Shown here piece by piece: positions 1 to 7,342 of a stretch of DNA of 20,729 nucleotides. The stretch's first letter is position 1, and every line of letters begins with the position of its first letter. The stretch lies in contig CALGRR010000101.1 in the NCBI GenBank assembly GCA_937880805.1, positions 1-20,729 on the forward strand, given 5' to 3'. Source of the DNA: an uncultured Clostridia bacterium (GTDB lineage Bacteria > Bacillota > Clostridia > Oscillospirales > Acutalibacteraceae). The position numbers and the translations under genes were made by a program. The notes under the pieces were generated by a model. It saw only the letters and a program-made list of their open reading frames with translations, searched no databases and was not told the DNA's origin.

Positions 1-8
1 CCGTCTTT

Positions 9-38
9 AACCCCTGGTAGAACCAGGGGTTTATTTCC
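9..38 (+). terminator. Rho-independent terminator of an upstream gene
   Basis: A perfect 9-bp stem (9-17 with 23-31, AACCCCTGG/CCAGGGGTT) closes a 5-nt loop and is followed by the T-rich run TATTT. It most likely ends a plus-strand gene left of the window, converging on the tRNA gene. Confidence 0.7.
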
Positions 39-57
39 ACACCTGAAGGCACCAAGT

Positions 58-93
58 AAAAAATCCTGAACGCTTCTGCATTCAGGATTTTTT
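58..93 (-). terminator. Terminator of the tRNA-Thr gene (symmetrical)
   Basis: A 13-bp perfect inverted repeat (58-70 with 81-93) with a 10-nt loop has A6 on one side and T6 on the other, so it can end transcripts from either strand. It begins right at the CCA end of the minus-strand tRNA, so the tRNA is probably a single-gene transcript. Confidence 0.85.
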
Positions 94-168
94 GGAGCTA
101 CTAGTCGGACTCGAACCGACGGCCTGCGCATTACGAATGCGCTGCTCTACCAACTGAGCCATAGTAGC
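93..168 (-). tRNA. tRNA-Thr (anticodon CGT), CCA encoded
   Basis: On the minus strand a full cloverleaf can be read. The 7-bp acceptor is GCTACTA/TAGTAGC, the D arm is GCTC..GAGC, and the anticodon stem GCGCA/TGCGC carries the loop TTCGTAA (anticodon CGT, reading ACG). The T arm is GTCGG TTCGAGT CCGAC. The discriminator is T, followed by an encoded CCA (95-93). The gene has its own promoter at 190-218 and a terminator directly at its 3' end. Confidence 0.96.
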
Positions 169-189
169 AAGTATTAAAAACCAAAGCTT

Positions 190-218
190 ATTATAAAGCA
201 TAAGTTGTGATTTTTCAA
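190..218 (-). promoter_or_regulatory. Promoter of the tRNA-Thr gene
   Basis: On the minus strand, TTGAAA (218-213) is followed after exactly 17 nt by a consensus TATAAT (195-190). Transcription would start about 15 nt before the tRNA 5' end. Confidence 0.75.
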
Positions 219-303
219 GTGTTTTGTGTATTTTATTTTTTCGCGGTCACAGTTTGTAAACAAAAGCTTTACAAATCGGCTATTATTAATTAAAAATACG
301 CAC

Positions 304-332
304 TTGATTTTAGTCTTAAAATAAGCTATTCT
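304..332 (+). promoter_or_regulatory. Candidate promoter of the lipoprotein-SDR pair
   Basis: TTGATT (304-309), a 17-nt spacer and TATTCT (327-332) form a plausible sigma-A promoter about 50 nt before the lipoprotein start. A weaker alternative is TTTACA-17-TAAAAA at 268-296. The rest of 219-380 is AT-rich with no other signal seen. Confidence 0.45.
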
Positions 333-380
333 ATATACATACCATTCATTTCATTATTTCCCTTGCGGAAGGAGTTTATT

Positions 381-1415
381 ATGTTTAAAAAATTATCTGC
401 AATTCTTCTTGTTTTTGCATTGCTTGCAAGCTTTGCAGCGTGCAAAAGATTTGAAGGCAACGAATTGATTATTGAAGAAAAGCCCGTTGTTACCGATGAA
501 AGCGGCAACACGCAGGAGCTTCAGACCAGAGTTGACGAAAACGGCAAAACCGAATATTTTTATACCGATGATAACGGCAACGAAATCATTGTTGATAAAA
601 ATAAGGTTGAAATTGAAACAAGCCTTGTTCCCGTTCAGACCACTCTCAGCGATAAAGAGATAGAAGAAATTTTTGAAAGCAACGATTTTGAAAAGCTTCA
701 GGATGCTCTTACCGAAAACATTACCGAGCCCGAGCTTGAAATGAACAACGGAGTTATTCCCGAGGAATCATTTGAAGAGGTTGAGGTTGAGGTTGGCAGC
801 GACGGCAAGCCCGTGCACGGAAATGCCGTTCAGAAATATTCCGATATACTTAAAAGCGGAACCTTCACTATCAACCTTACCATTCAGACCACAACAGAAA
901 GCGTAACCACCGTTATGCCCATTACAGTGATGAAAGACGGTAACAATATGTTTACCGAAATGACATATCCCATTTCTGCCACAGGCAAAATGCGTATTAA
1001 TTTGATTATCAATGACACCGGAATGTATGCCGTGCTTCCCGTTATTAATGCATATTATCAGTTCCCCTCGGAAGAGGTTGGCAACATTGGCGATGCACTC
1101 GGTGATTTTGACCTTTCTCAAATGCAAGGCGACCTTGAAATGAACGATAATTATGTTTCAAGCGGCAAGGTTTCTCTTAACGGAAAGGAATATGACTGCG
1201 ATATTTATGAATCAGAAGACGGAATAACCACAAAGTATTATTATCTCAACGATGAACTCAAGAGAATTGAAAGCACAACCGGCAGCGACGGTTATATTAT
1301 TGAATTCAAGGAAGTTTCCGGCAAGGTAAACAAGAGCAAATTCAAGCTTCCTTACGGCTGCAGAAACCTTGAGAATTTTGCTGCTGCATTTGATAATATG
1401 AATTTTGATTTTTGA
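381..1415 (+). CDS. Hypothetical surface lipoprotein
   Basis: 344-residue protein with a lipoprotein signal peptide: Lys-Lys at 3-4, a hydrophobic core (about 5-17) and a lipobox ending FAA-C with the lipidated Cys at residue 21. It should be anchored to the outer face of the membrane. The ATG at 381 was chosen because AAGGAG lies 6 nt upstream; a TTG at 363 in the same frame has no such site. Residues 25-150 are acidic and low in complexity, with Asp/Gly/Asn-rich segments like a flexible spacer. Residues about 160-340 look like a globular beta-rich domain. Its strand pattern (KYYYLNDELKRIES, then YIIEFKEVSG) recalls LolA/LppX-like lipid-carrier folds, but that is only an impression. No enzyme motif is seen. 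It is followed 4 nt later by the SDR gene, so the two are probably cotranscribed. Function unknown. Confidence 0.85.
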   Translation: MFKKLSAILLVFALLASFAACKRFEGNELIIEEKPVVTDESGNTQELQTRVDENGKTEYFYTDDNGNEIIVDKNKVEIETSLVPVQTTLSDKEIEEIFESNDFEKLQDALTENITEPELEMNNGVIPEESFEEVEVEVGSDGKPVHGNAVQKYSDILKSGTFTINLTIQTTTESVTTVMPITVMKDGNNMFTEMTYPISATGKMRINLIINDTGMYAVLPVINAYYQFPSEEVGNIGDALGDFDLSQMQGDLEMNDNYVSSGKVSLNGKEYDCDIYESEDGITTKYYYLNDELKRIESTTGSDGYIIEFKEVSGKVNKSKFKLPYGCRNLENFAAAFDNMNFDF

Positions 1416-1419
1416 TAAT

Positions 1420-2151
1420 ATGAATAAATGTGCTTTAATTACCGGTGCATCGGGCGGAATAGGCAGCGAAATTGCTCTTCGACTTGCCGCAGACGGATAT
1501 AACATTGCCGCCTGCTATTTCACCGATGACAAATCGGCAAAGGTTCTTGAAGAAAAGCTTTCACTTACGGGAGCAAAATATAAATTCTATAAAGCCGATG
1601 CTGCCGATTACAATCAGATTAAAGAAGTTTTTGCCGACGCCGCCGAATTTTTCGGGGGCGTTTCGGTGCTTGTAAATAACGCAGGCATCTCGCAAACAAA
1701 GCTCTTCACCGATATAACCGAAGAGGAATTCGACCGCATAACCGCAGTCAATTTCAAAAGTGTTTTTAATTGCTGCAAATTTGCGGTTCCCTATATGGTA
1801 AACCAAAAGCAGGGCAAAATAATCAATATTTCCTCTATGTGGGGAGTTTGCGGTGCTTCCTGCGAAACGGTTTATTCGGCAACCAAGGCTGCGGTAATAG
1901 GCTTTTCAAAAGCTCTGGCACGTGAGCTTGCACCCAGCAACATTCAGGTTAACTGCGTTGCTCCCGGTGCGATTAACACAAAAATGAACAACAATCTCAC
2001 AAAGAAGGAAAAGGCCGATTTTGCTCAGGAGATTCCTATGGGCAGATTCGGTGACCCCGAAGAAATTGCTTCAGTTGTTTCTTTTCTTGCATCAAGCGAT
2101 TCAGACTATGTTACTGCTCAGGTTATAACCGCCGACGGCGGGTTAACTTAA
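1420..2151 (+). CDS. SDR-family oxidoreductase (FabG-like 3-oxoacyl-ACP reductase)
   Basis: 243-residue classical short-chain dehydrogenase/reductase, the usual family length. The nucleotide-binding motif TGASGGIG (8-15), the NNAG motif (86-89) and the catalytic tetrad Asn111, Ser139, Tyr152 and Lys156 (YSATK) are all present, as are PG (182-183) and the C-terminal TADGG. It should use NAD(P)H to reduce a ketone or acyl-ACP substrate in the cytoplasm. FabG activity is the nearest family label, but substrate cannot be read from the sequence, and the neighbours are not fatty-acid synthesis genes, so a housekeeping FabG role is uncertain. The ATG at 1420 lies 4 nt after the lipoprotein stop. No clear Shine-Dalgarno sequence precedes it, so translation may depend on ribosomes finishing the lipoprotein. 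A TTG start at 1405 would overlap the upstream gene and also lacks a ribosome site. Confidence 0.93.
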   Translation: MNKCALITGASGGIGSEIALRLAADGYNIAACYFTDDKSAKVLEEKLSLTGAKYKFYKADAADYNQIKEVFADAAEFFGGVSVLVNNAGISQTKLFTDITEEEFDRITAVNFKSVFNCCKFAVPYMVNQKQGKIINISSMWGVCGASCETVYSATKAAVIGFSKALARELAPSNIQVNCVAPGAINTKMNNNLTKKEKADFAQEIPMGRFGDPEEIASVVSFLASSDSDYVTAQVITADGGLT

Positions 2152-2206
2152 AAATTTATAGTCATTTCGCCGAAAAAACAGCATACTTTTTAGTTATAGT
2201 TTACTA

Positions 2207-2235
2207 TTGATTTGCAGTGGCTTCTGTGTTAGAAT
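2207..2235 (+). promoter_or_regulatory. Promoter of the zinc-ribbon membrane protein gene
   Basis: TTGATT (2207-2212), a 17-nt spacer and TAGAAT (2230-2235), with TG one base before the -10 (extended -10). It lies 40 nt before the start at 2275. Confidence 0.6.
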
Positions 2236-2274
2236 AAACTGTAAGTATTATAAGTTAAGTTTGGAGGAAGAATT

Positions 2275-3135
2275 ATGGCAAAATGTCCGAAATGCGGCCG
2301 TCGCCTTACTCTTTTTGATTGGAAACCCAACTGCCCCGATTGCGGCGTTAACCTTGTTTATTACGGTATGGATGAAAGACTTATGGATGAAGCAGATGCC
2401 GCTGAAGCAGAGCACGCAAAAACCCAGAAGCGTATCGACAGATTAAAGGCATCTTTCATCGGCTCAAAGCTCACCATTGCCCGTATCTTTCTTTCGATAC
2501 TGCCTATCGCTGCTCTTATGCTTCCGCTTTGCTCCGTAACATACAGCGGTCCGTTCATTGAGCAAACAACAACATCGGTAAATGCAATCACAATTTATAA
2601 TCTTGTGTCATCACTTGATTTTGATGCCCTGTTAACAATGCTCGGTTCAAGCGTTCTCGGCACAAGCTTTATAGGCTACGCAGGCTCGCTCGTTTGCCTT
2701 CTTCTTTCACTTGTTATGATTATCCTGAGCCTTCTTATGCTTATGATGGCTTGCGGCCCCAAGGGCAACCCCAGAAACATAACTCTTAACGTTATCACCC
2801 TTGCACTTGCAGTTGGCTCCGTTGTTCTCTTCAACGTGTTCGCAAACGGCATTTCAGCTGCTTTCCCCGAATTCATCAGTGCTTCAATGGGCTTCGGAAT
2901 TTTTGTTTACATCGGAACAATCGTTGCTCTTCTTGTGCTTAACATCATCATCGCAAAGAAGGGCGTTACAGTTAAATATAAGCCCTGCTTCGTTGGCGGT
3001 ATTCCCGCAGAAGAATATTTTGAGCTTGTAAAGAACGGAACTCCCAAAGAGAAAATCCGTGAAATGATGGTTGCTGCTCTTGCAGAAAAAGAAAAAGAAA
3101 AAGAAGCAGAGAAAGAAACTGTTGAAGCAAAATAA
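2275..3135 (+). CDS. Zinc-ribbon multi-pass membrane protein, function unknown
   Basis: 286 residues. The N terminus has a rubredoxin-like zinc ribbon, CPKC at 4-7 and CPDC at 20-23, so four Cys should bind one zinc. An Ala/Glu-rich helix (about 35-55) follows. Three or four hydrophobic segments come next: about 65-85, 135-160, 170-190 and 205-225. A charged cytoplasmic tail ends in an EKEKEKEAEKE run. Zinc-ribbon plus membrane-domain proteins of this kind are common in Clostridia and mostly uncharacterised; the ribbon may serve in protein interaction. The start is fixed by a strong GGAGGAAG 4 nt before the ATG. Own promoter at 2207-2235 and own terminator at 3148-3180 make it a single-gene unit. 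No enzymatic motif was found. Confidence 0.88.
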   Translation: MAKCPKCGRRLTLFDWKPNCPDCGVNLVYYGMDERLMDEADAAEAEHAKTQKRIDRLKASFIGSKLTIARIFLSILPIAALMLPLCSVTYSGPFIEQTTTSVNAITIYNLVSSLDFDALLTMLGSSVLGTSFIGYAGSLVCLLLSLVMIILSLLMLMMACGPKGNPRNITLNVITLALAVGSVVLFNVFANGISAAFPEFISASMGFGIFVYIGTIVALLVLNIIIAKKGVTVKYKPCFVGGIPAEEYFELVKNGTPKEKIREMMVAALAEKEKEKEAEKETVEAK

Positions 3136-3147
3136 TCAACGAAATTC

Positions 3148-3180
3148 AAAGCCTTCCTCATCGGAAGGCTTTATTTTTTT
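3148..3180 (+). terminator. Terminator after the zinc-ribbon membrane protein
   Basis: A perfect 10-bp stem (3148-3157 with 3163-3172, AAAGCCTTCC/GGAAGGCTTT) with a 5-nt loop is followed by A and T7. It lies 12 nt after the stop codon. Confidence 0.92.
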
Positions 3181-3200
3181 AATAAAAATTCATTTTTTTC

Positions 3201-3229
3201 TTGTAATTATTCAGTAATTGATATAAAAT
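3201..3229 (+). promoter_or_regulatory. Promoter of the OPRT-like gene
   Basis: TTGTAA (3201-3206), a 17-nt spacer and TAAAAT (3224-3229). The region is very AT-rich, so other registers are possible. It ends 32 nt before the start codon. Confidence 0.5.
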
Positions 3230-3261
3230 AAAAATATCCTATATATTCAAGGAGGGTTTCT

Positions 3262-3906
3262 ATGCCTACAACAAGTATCACAAAAATCAAAACAAACCAT
3301 AAAAATCTTTTTCTCCGAGTTGCAAAAGGCCATTTCGCAACCAACCACGCTCACAGCAACTACTATATCGATGTTGCCGCACAGAAATCCCGTCTTTCCG
3401 AATCAAAGGCTGTAGCAAAAGAACTTTATCACAATTATAATTATAACACAAAAATTGTTGACACCATCTTATGCCTTGACGGCACAGAGGTTATCGGCAC
3501 CTGCCTTGCAGATGAGCTCACCAAGAACAATCTTATGAATATAAACGCTCATCAGACTGTTTATGTTGTTACTCCCGAAATGACAAGCAGCTCACAGCTT
3601 CTTTTCAGAGATAATATTGTTCCTATGATTAAGGGCAAGCACGTTCTTATTCTTGCTGTTTCAGTTGCTACGGGCTACACCGCAAAAGCGGCTATTGAAG
3701 CTGTTAAATATTATGGCGGCGAGGTTGTGGGTATTGCTTCGATATTTGCAACCGCAGCGGAATGCGACGGCTACACCGTTAATTCCGTTTTCAACCCCAA
3801 CGATTTGCCCGATTATTTCACCTGTGCTTCTCACGAATGCCCTCTTTGCAAGGAAGGCAAGAAGCTCGACGCACTTATCAACAGCCACGGATTTTCAAAA
3901 TTATAA
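3262..3906 (+). CDS. Orotate phosphoribosyltransferase-like protein with degenerate PRPP loop
   Basis: 214 residues, the usual length of the PyrE family. Family signs: the N-terminal KGHF (22-25) followed by HSNYY (31-35), matching the OPRT pattern GHF-x-(L)-x-SG-x-HS-x-x-Y, and a C-terminal ECPLCKEGK (192-200) like the CPLC-x-x-G end of several bacterial OPRTs. The strand-loop that binds PRPP normally reads (V/L)DD(V)xTxG(G/T)T; here residues 130-140 read LLAVSVATGYT-like (I-LAVSVATGYT), so both acidic residues are replaced by Ala and Val. True OPRTs make orotidine 5'-phosphate from orotate and PRPP; the missing Asp pair suggests weak, changed or lost transferase activity, perhaps a binding or regulatory role. 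Start fixed by AAGGAGGG 5 nt upstream. Single-gene unit with its own promoter and terminator; no pyrimidine genes are adjacent. Confidence 0.82.
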   Translation: MPTTSITKIKTNHKNLFLRVAKGHFATNHAHSNYYIDVAAQKSRLSESKAVAKELYHNYNYNTKIVDTILCLDGTEVIGTCLADELTKNNLMNINAHQTVYVVTPEMTSSSQLLFRDNIVPMIKGKHVLILAVSVATGYTAKAAIEAVKYYGGEVVGIASIFATAAECDGYTVNSVFNPNDLPDYFTCASHECPLCKEGKKLDALINSHGFSKL

Positions 3907-3912
3907 AAATTT

Positions 3913-3943
3913 ATGCCACCGAAAAATCGGTGGCATATTTTTT
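3913..3943 (+). terminator. Shared terminator between OPRT-like and thioredoxin genes
   Basis: A perfect 10-bp stem (3913-3922 with 3927-3936, ATGCCACCGA/TCGGTGGCAT) closes an AAAA loop. It is followed by ATTTTTT on the plus strand and an AT-rich tail on the minus strand, so it can serve both convergent genes, which end at 3906 and 3942. Confidence 0.9.
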
Positions 3944-4247
3944 ATACATTAATCATTTTCAGAACCTTTTCTTTCGGGCAATATCCGATATTCTGCGAAA
4001 CGGGCTTTCCGTCTTTGAACACAATGAGCGTCGGTATGCTCATAACGCCGTAAACACCTGCAAGCTCGGGGCTGTTATCAACATTAACCTTAACGATGCT
4101 CACATCGGCATTTTCACTTTCCACCTCTTTCAAAACCGGTGCCATCATCTGGCAGGGTCCGCACCAATCGGCATAGAAATCAACAAGAACAACGCCGTTT
4201 TTATCAATAACATTCTGCTTAAAATTATTATAATTTACTTCGTTCAT
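3942..4247 (-). CDS. trxA: Thioredoxin
   Basis: 101 residues, a complete single-domain thioredoxin. The active site DWCGPC (27-32) has Cys29 and Cys32, and the cis-proline loop is MSIPT (Pro72). The central FYADWCGPCQMMAP and VNVDNSPELAGVYGV segments are typical of the family. It reduces protein disulfides in the cytoplasm. An extra Cys90 (GYC) is outside the active site. The ATG at 4247 was chosen: AAGGA stands 8-9 nt upstream, whereas the in-frame ATG two codons earlier is too close to that site. The gene starts 13 nt after the FTR-like gene, so the two are surely cotranscribed and this thioredoxin is the likely partner of that iron-sulfur protein. No NADPH thioredoxin reductase is visible nearby. 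Confidence 0.95.
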   Translation of the reverse strand: MNEVNYNNFKQNVIDKNGVVLVDFYADWCGPCQMMAPVLKEVESENADVSIVKVNVDNSPELAGVYGVMSIPTLIVFKDGKPVSQNIGYCPKEKVLKMINV

Positions 4248-4260
4248 TTTCATCTTCCTT

Positions 4261-4461
4261 TCAATCTTTGGATTTATAATAAAGCATACAGTGGCAATAG
4301 CCCTCAAACTCGGGGTCCGCAATCTGTGCTTTGAATTCATCACAGATGCATTTGAATTCAGGCAGCTTTCCTACTCGGCAAGGACAGTATCCGCCTTTTG
4401 CTTCAAGCCCCTTTTTTATGTTTTCAACAATCTCTTTGTTTTCATTAAGTCTGACTGCCAT
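4261..4461 (-). CDS. Ferredoxin-thioredoxin reductase catalytic-chain-like protein
   Basis: 66 residues with three Cys-x-Cys motifs: CPC (26-28), CIC (38-40) and CHC (56-58). The CPC/CxC/CHC set is the hallmark of the FTR beta (catalytic) chain, in which a [4Fe-4S] cluster next to a redox-active disulfide passes electrons from ferredoxin to thioredoxin. The set here is complete, but the spacing is CPC-x9-CIC-x15-CHC rather than CPC-x16-CPC-x8-CHC as I recall it for plant and cyanobacterial enzymes, and no gene for the variable (alpha) chain is present. It is shorter than the plant protein. The gene sits 13 nt before thioredoxin in one transcript, which supports a ferredoxin-to-thioredoxin role. 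AAGGGAG lies 8 nt before the ATG. Confident for family, moderate for reaction. Confidence 0.85.
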   Translation of the reverse strand: MAVRLNENKEIVENIKKGLEAKGGYCPCRVGKLPEFKCICDEFKAQIADPEFEGYCHCMLYYKSKD

Positions 4462-4528
4462 TATTCATTCTCCCTTCATCTTCATTTTACACGAACAGTC
4501 TCTGTGTTTCTGTGGTATTTGCCACAAA

Positions 4529-5230
4529 TTAATACTCCTTAACGGCTTTGTTGATATACACAGCATAAACCAAAGGGAATATAATGAGAAAAATCGGTGC
4601 AACATAAGCTGATACTGCGTTTTCTTCATTAAATATTGAAAGCGAGTTATTGAGCGAATGTGCAATTATGCACGGAATAATTGACTTGCTTTTAATAAAA
4701 ATAACAACAAACAGATAACCGATTGATATGGCATAGCATACCTGAAGCAGGGTCGGCACAAGCTGAGCCCCGTTAAACAAATTAATAATATGCCCTATTC
4801 CGAAGGTTACCGAGCTCACCGCTATGGCAGCTTTCAGGTTATCCTTTTCCATCATTTTAAAGAGGAAACCTCTGAAAATAATTTCCTCAATAAATCCGAT
4901 GTTAAGCATAGTCAGAATGTGAAAAACAATCTCCTGCGGAGTGTTATTTATATTGATTCCCGACCACAGATTAACCGAAACAATCAGCAAAAGCGGCAGA
5001 AAATATAAAAACTTTTTAGGATTATTAGCTTTGTTAAGTCCGTAATACCTCACCCTTTTCAGGCTGACTGCCAGAATTATAAGCATAAGCGAAAAGGCGG
5101 TGTTGATAAGGGTGCTTCTGTAATCCTCAACACCGAAATTCTGCATACAAAACGAATTTACCGCAACATAGAGAATTATCAGCAATATACACATTGATGT
5201 TTCGTGCTTTTCAAATAATTTTTTAATCAT
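4529..5230 (-). CDS. CPBP-family intramembrane metalloprotease
   Basis: 233 residues with about six to eight hydrophobic segments. The CPBP (Abi, CAAX-protease-like) motifs are complete: EEIIFRG (115-121), FGIGH with His147, and HSLNN with His191 and Asn194/195. These Glu and His residues bind the catalytic metal inside the membrane. Bacterial members include prenyl-protease relatives and bacteriocin self-immunity or maturation proteins; the substrate here is unknown. GGAGTG stands 5 nt before the ATG. It starts 24 nt after the GH110-like gene and is followed 67 nt later by the FTR-like gene, so it is likely the second gene of a four-gene minus-strand unit. No bacteriocin precursor was recognised nearby. 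Confidence 0.9.
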   Translation of the reverse strand: MIKKLFEKHETSMCILLIILYVAVNSFCMQNFGVEDYRSTLINTAFSLMLIILAVSLKRVRYYGLNKANNPKKFLYFLPLLLIVSVNLWSGININNTPQEIVFHILTMLNIGFIEEIIFRGFLFKMMEKDNLKAAIAVSSVTFGIGHIINLFNGAQLVPTLLQVCYAISIGYLFVVIFIKSKSIIPCIIAHSLNNSLSIFNEENAVSAYVAPIFLIIFPLVYAVYINKAVKEY

Positions 5231-5254
5231 TTTTCACTCCGTAGTTTTTAAGTA

Positions 5255-7114
5255 TCATAACTGCGAATTAGCCCTTGCCCAGACCGATATATTGTTGGTT
5301 TGGACTATTTTTTTGATGTCAAGGAAGCCGCCGTTAATGTATTCGTTATCCGAGCAGGTAATGTTTGAGCAATAATCAAACATCTGCAGCCTGCCCTGCA
5401 AGTTTGCTTTGTCAAAGAAATCTCCGGTATCAACAGTGTTTTTGCTGAAAACAATACCGTTCACATTGTTCACTCTCATAAGCCTTGACGGAATATCGGT
5501 GAATGTGTTTCCGGTGATTTCAACATTTGTGAAAACGGATGTTTCGGCAGATTTACCCGCAATATTCGTGCCGATTTCTATCACCGAGCCCCAGTCGCTG
5601 AAATTGCACTTTTCAAAGGTATTGTTGCGGATGATAAGATTATCAACGCCCGTGCCCTCCTGCCAGAGAGTCGGCTCAATATCCATAACAACCTTTACAG
5701 CCTGGGCCATTGTTTTATAAAATCGGTTATTCTCGCAAAGTCCGTTTGAGGATTGAAGAAGCAAGCCTCTTGCTCTGTTTTCGTGGAAATAATTGTTTCT
5801 GATAACATAGTTACCGCTGTTACATTCCGTGTTATAAGCAGTCCAGCCTGCCTTTACGCTTTCAGGTAAGGCTTCAACAACAACCTCTTTTGTTATCCAG
5901 TCAAGAGCTTTGACTGAAACTGTTTTTGCTGTTATTTCCGTATTCTCAAATCTGTCATTTTTAAATGCAAGAGTGTCACCTGCTTCAAGCCTCATTGCAG
6001 ACGCAATCAGCGTCAGGGTGTTGCCGTTCACCGCAGAAATGTAGCCGAGACCGTCGTGAACATTAATGGCATCGTCACCCATTCCGCTTATGTCACAGCC
6101 CGAAATATTGAAGCAGCCTTCAGTGTTAACAATATGAATTGCATCGGCGGTGAGTGACACGCACCGGCTGTTTTTGTGTTCGGGATTAACTCCGATGAAG
6201 CTGTTGATAATCTGAAAATGCGAACAGTTGCCCTCGCAGATATATGCCATACCCGAACTGCCGTAAATGCTGACATTATCAAAGGTTATGTTTTTGCTGT
6301 AATCCCTTATGTTGAAAACTGTTCCGTCATAAACATAGTGCCTGAGAATATATATTTCACCGTTTTCAAAATTATTCATACAGCCGTTGTGAACAACTCG
6401 CAGAGTGTTATCCGAAATTTTTTCAACGGATTTTATTGCATTTGCATCCTGATAGAGATAAACCTCTTTTGACGAATATTTTGCACCGAAGGTAAAAGTT
6501 TCCGGGTCGCATTGAGTAATCGCCGTGAGGCGGATGCTTTCGCTGCAGTATTCCGCATTCCTGAAAACAAGGTCAACGGTGTTTACATCCGGATTACTGT
6601 TTTGAACGGTAACAACCGAAGCAAGCGGGCTTTCAGCCCAATTCCAATCAAAATTGAGGTTGCGTATTTCAACGCAGTCGCTGTTTCTTATAAAAAACTT
6701 ATATCCTGTTGAAGAGAAAATAAAGGTTGCATCCGAGCCTTCAATCAGCAAATCGGTGCAGTTATTGGCATCAAGACCGTTTGCACTTTTGAAATAATAT
6801 GTGCCCTTGTCAATAACCAGCTTTGTACGCGGATGCTGTGAGCAGTAATTGAGTGCAGCCTGAAATGCCTCAAAATTATCCGCATTATCCTCAGAAAGTC
6901 CGAAATCGGCAGCGTTAACCTCTCTGAGTTTATCTGCTTTGGGCCTCTGAATAAAAAACTTTGTTCCGTTTGCACCGTTTATCTCGTCAGCAGTTCTGCT
7001 TTCGCTTAAATTATCAAGCGTTTCAATGAGCACACTCCCCTTTTCGGGCATAGCGGCAGACGGAGTAAACAGCAGAATCAGCGAAGCTATAAATGAAACT
7101 ATTCTCAACAGCAT
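5255..7114 (-). CDS. Secreted right-handed beta-helix protein, GH110-like alpha-galactosidase candidate
   Basis: 619 residues with an N-terminal signal peptide (1-21, hydrophobic core then SAA), no sortase or membrane anchor, so secreted. The body is made of parallel beta-helix repeats of the N-x-I/V-x-x-N-x-F type (for example IRNLNF, ITFDNVSIYG, FNISGCDISG, IIRNNTFEKC, VEITGNTFTD). The segment SLTADAIHIVNTEG followed by GMGDDAINVH (about 323-353) resembles GH110 alpha-1,3-galactosidases, in which an Asp-Asp pair (here Asp347-Asp348) lies in the active site. GH110 enzymes remove terminal alpha-1,3-galactose, including blood-group B-type ends. Assignment rests on this motif and the fold only; another beta-helix hydrolase or lyase is possible. 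Start fixed by GAGGG 5 nt upstream; promoter at 7171-7199. First gene of a minus-strand unit running to 3942. Confidence 0.82.
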   Translation of the reverse strand: MLLRIVSFIASLILLFTPSAAMPEKGSVLIETLDNLSESRTADEINGANGTKFFIQRPKADKLREVNAADFGLSEDNADNFEAFQAALNYCSQHPRTKLVIDKGTYYFKSANGLDANNCTDLLIEGSDATFIFSSTGYKFFIRNSDCVEIRNLNFDWNWAESPLASVVTVQNSNPDVNTVDLVFRNAEYCSESIRLTAITQCDPETFTFGAKYSSKEVYLYQDANAIKSVEKISDNTLRVVHNGCMNNFENGEIYILRHYVYDGTVFNIRDYSKNITFDNVSIYGSSGMAYICEGNCSHFQIINSFIGVNPEHKNSRCVSLTADAIHIVNTEGCFNISGCDISGMGDDAINVHDGLGYISAVNGNTLTLIASAMRLEAGDTLAFKNDRFENTEITAKTVSVKALDWITKEVVVEALPESVKAGWTAYNTECNSGNYVIRNNYFHENRARGLLLQSSNGLCENNRFYKTMAQAVKVVMDIEPTLWQEGTGVDNLIIRNNTFEKCNFSDWGSVIEIGTNIAGKSAETSVFTNVEITGNTFTDIPSRLMRVNNVNGIVFSKNTVDTGDFFDKANLQGRLQMFDYCSNITCSDNEYINGGFLDIKKIVQTNNISVWARANSQL

Positions 7115-7170
7115 TTTATCCCTCTTTCTGTTTCAGCGTAAGTGTGTCATATCTGTGCTGTCACGCTAAA

Positions 7171-7199
7171 AATATAACACATCTGAACAATAATATCAA
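7171..7199 (-). promoter_or_regulatory. Promoter of the GH110-like operon
   Basis: On the minus strand, TTGATA (7199-7194), a 17-nt spacer and TATATT (7176-7171) with an upstream TGn. The leader to the ATG at 7114 is about 50 nt. No clear operator palindrome was found. Confidence 0.65.
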
Positions 7200-7240
7200 T
7201 ATCACTCTTGGGCGGGATTCTTATTTATTGCAACAGGGTG

Positions 7241-7269
7241 TTGCTATTGATAATTCAAAGTGATATAAT
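7241..7269 (+). promoter_or_regulatory. Promoter of the CrtI-like/FNR-ferredoxin operon
   Basis: TTGCTA (7241-7246), a 17-nt spacer and a consensus TATAAT (7264-7269) preceded by TGa (extended -10). It is back to back with the GH110-like promoter, leaving about 40 nt between the two -35 boxes where a shared regulator could bind. Confidence 0.75.
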
Positions 7270-7342
7270 AACTTGAAAAGATATGTAATTCCCGAACGGT
7301 TTTAACGTCACATATTATTGTATTACGAAAGAAGTGAAAAAT

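Noticed and set aside
3837..4334. A 165-codon plus-strand frame running from the OPRT-like gene across the terminator into thioredoxin
   Set aside because: It crosses a strong terminator and two confident genes in other frames.
4511..4526. Small hairpin TGTGG/CCACA between the CPBP and FTR-like genes
   Set aside because: Only 5 bp with no T run; too weak to call a terminator or processing site.
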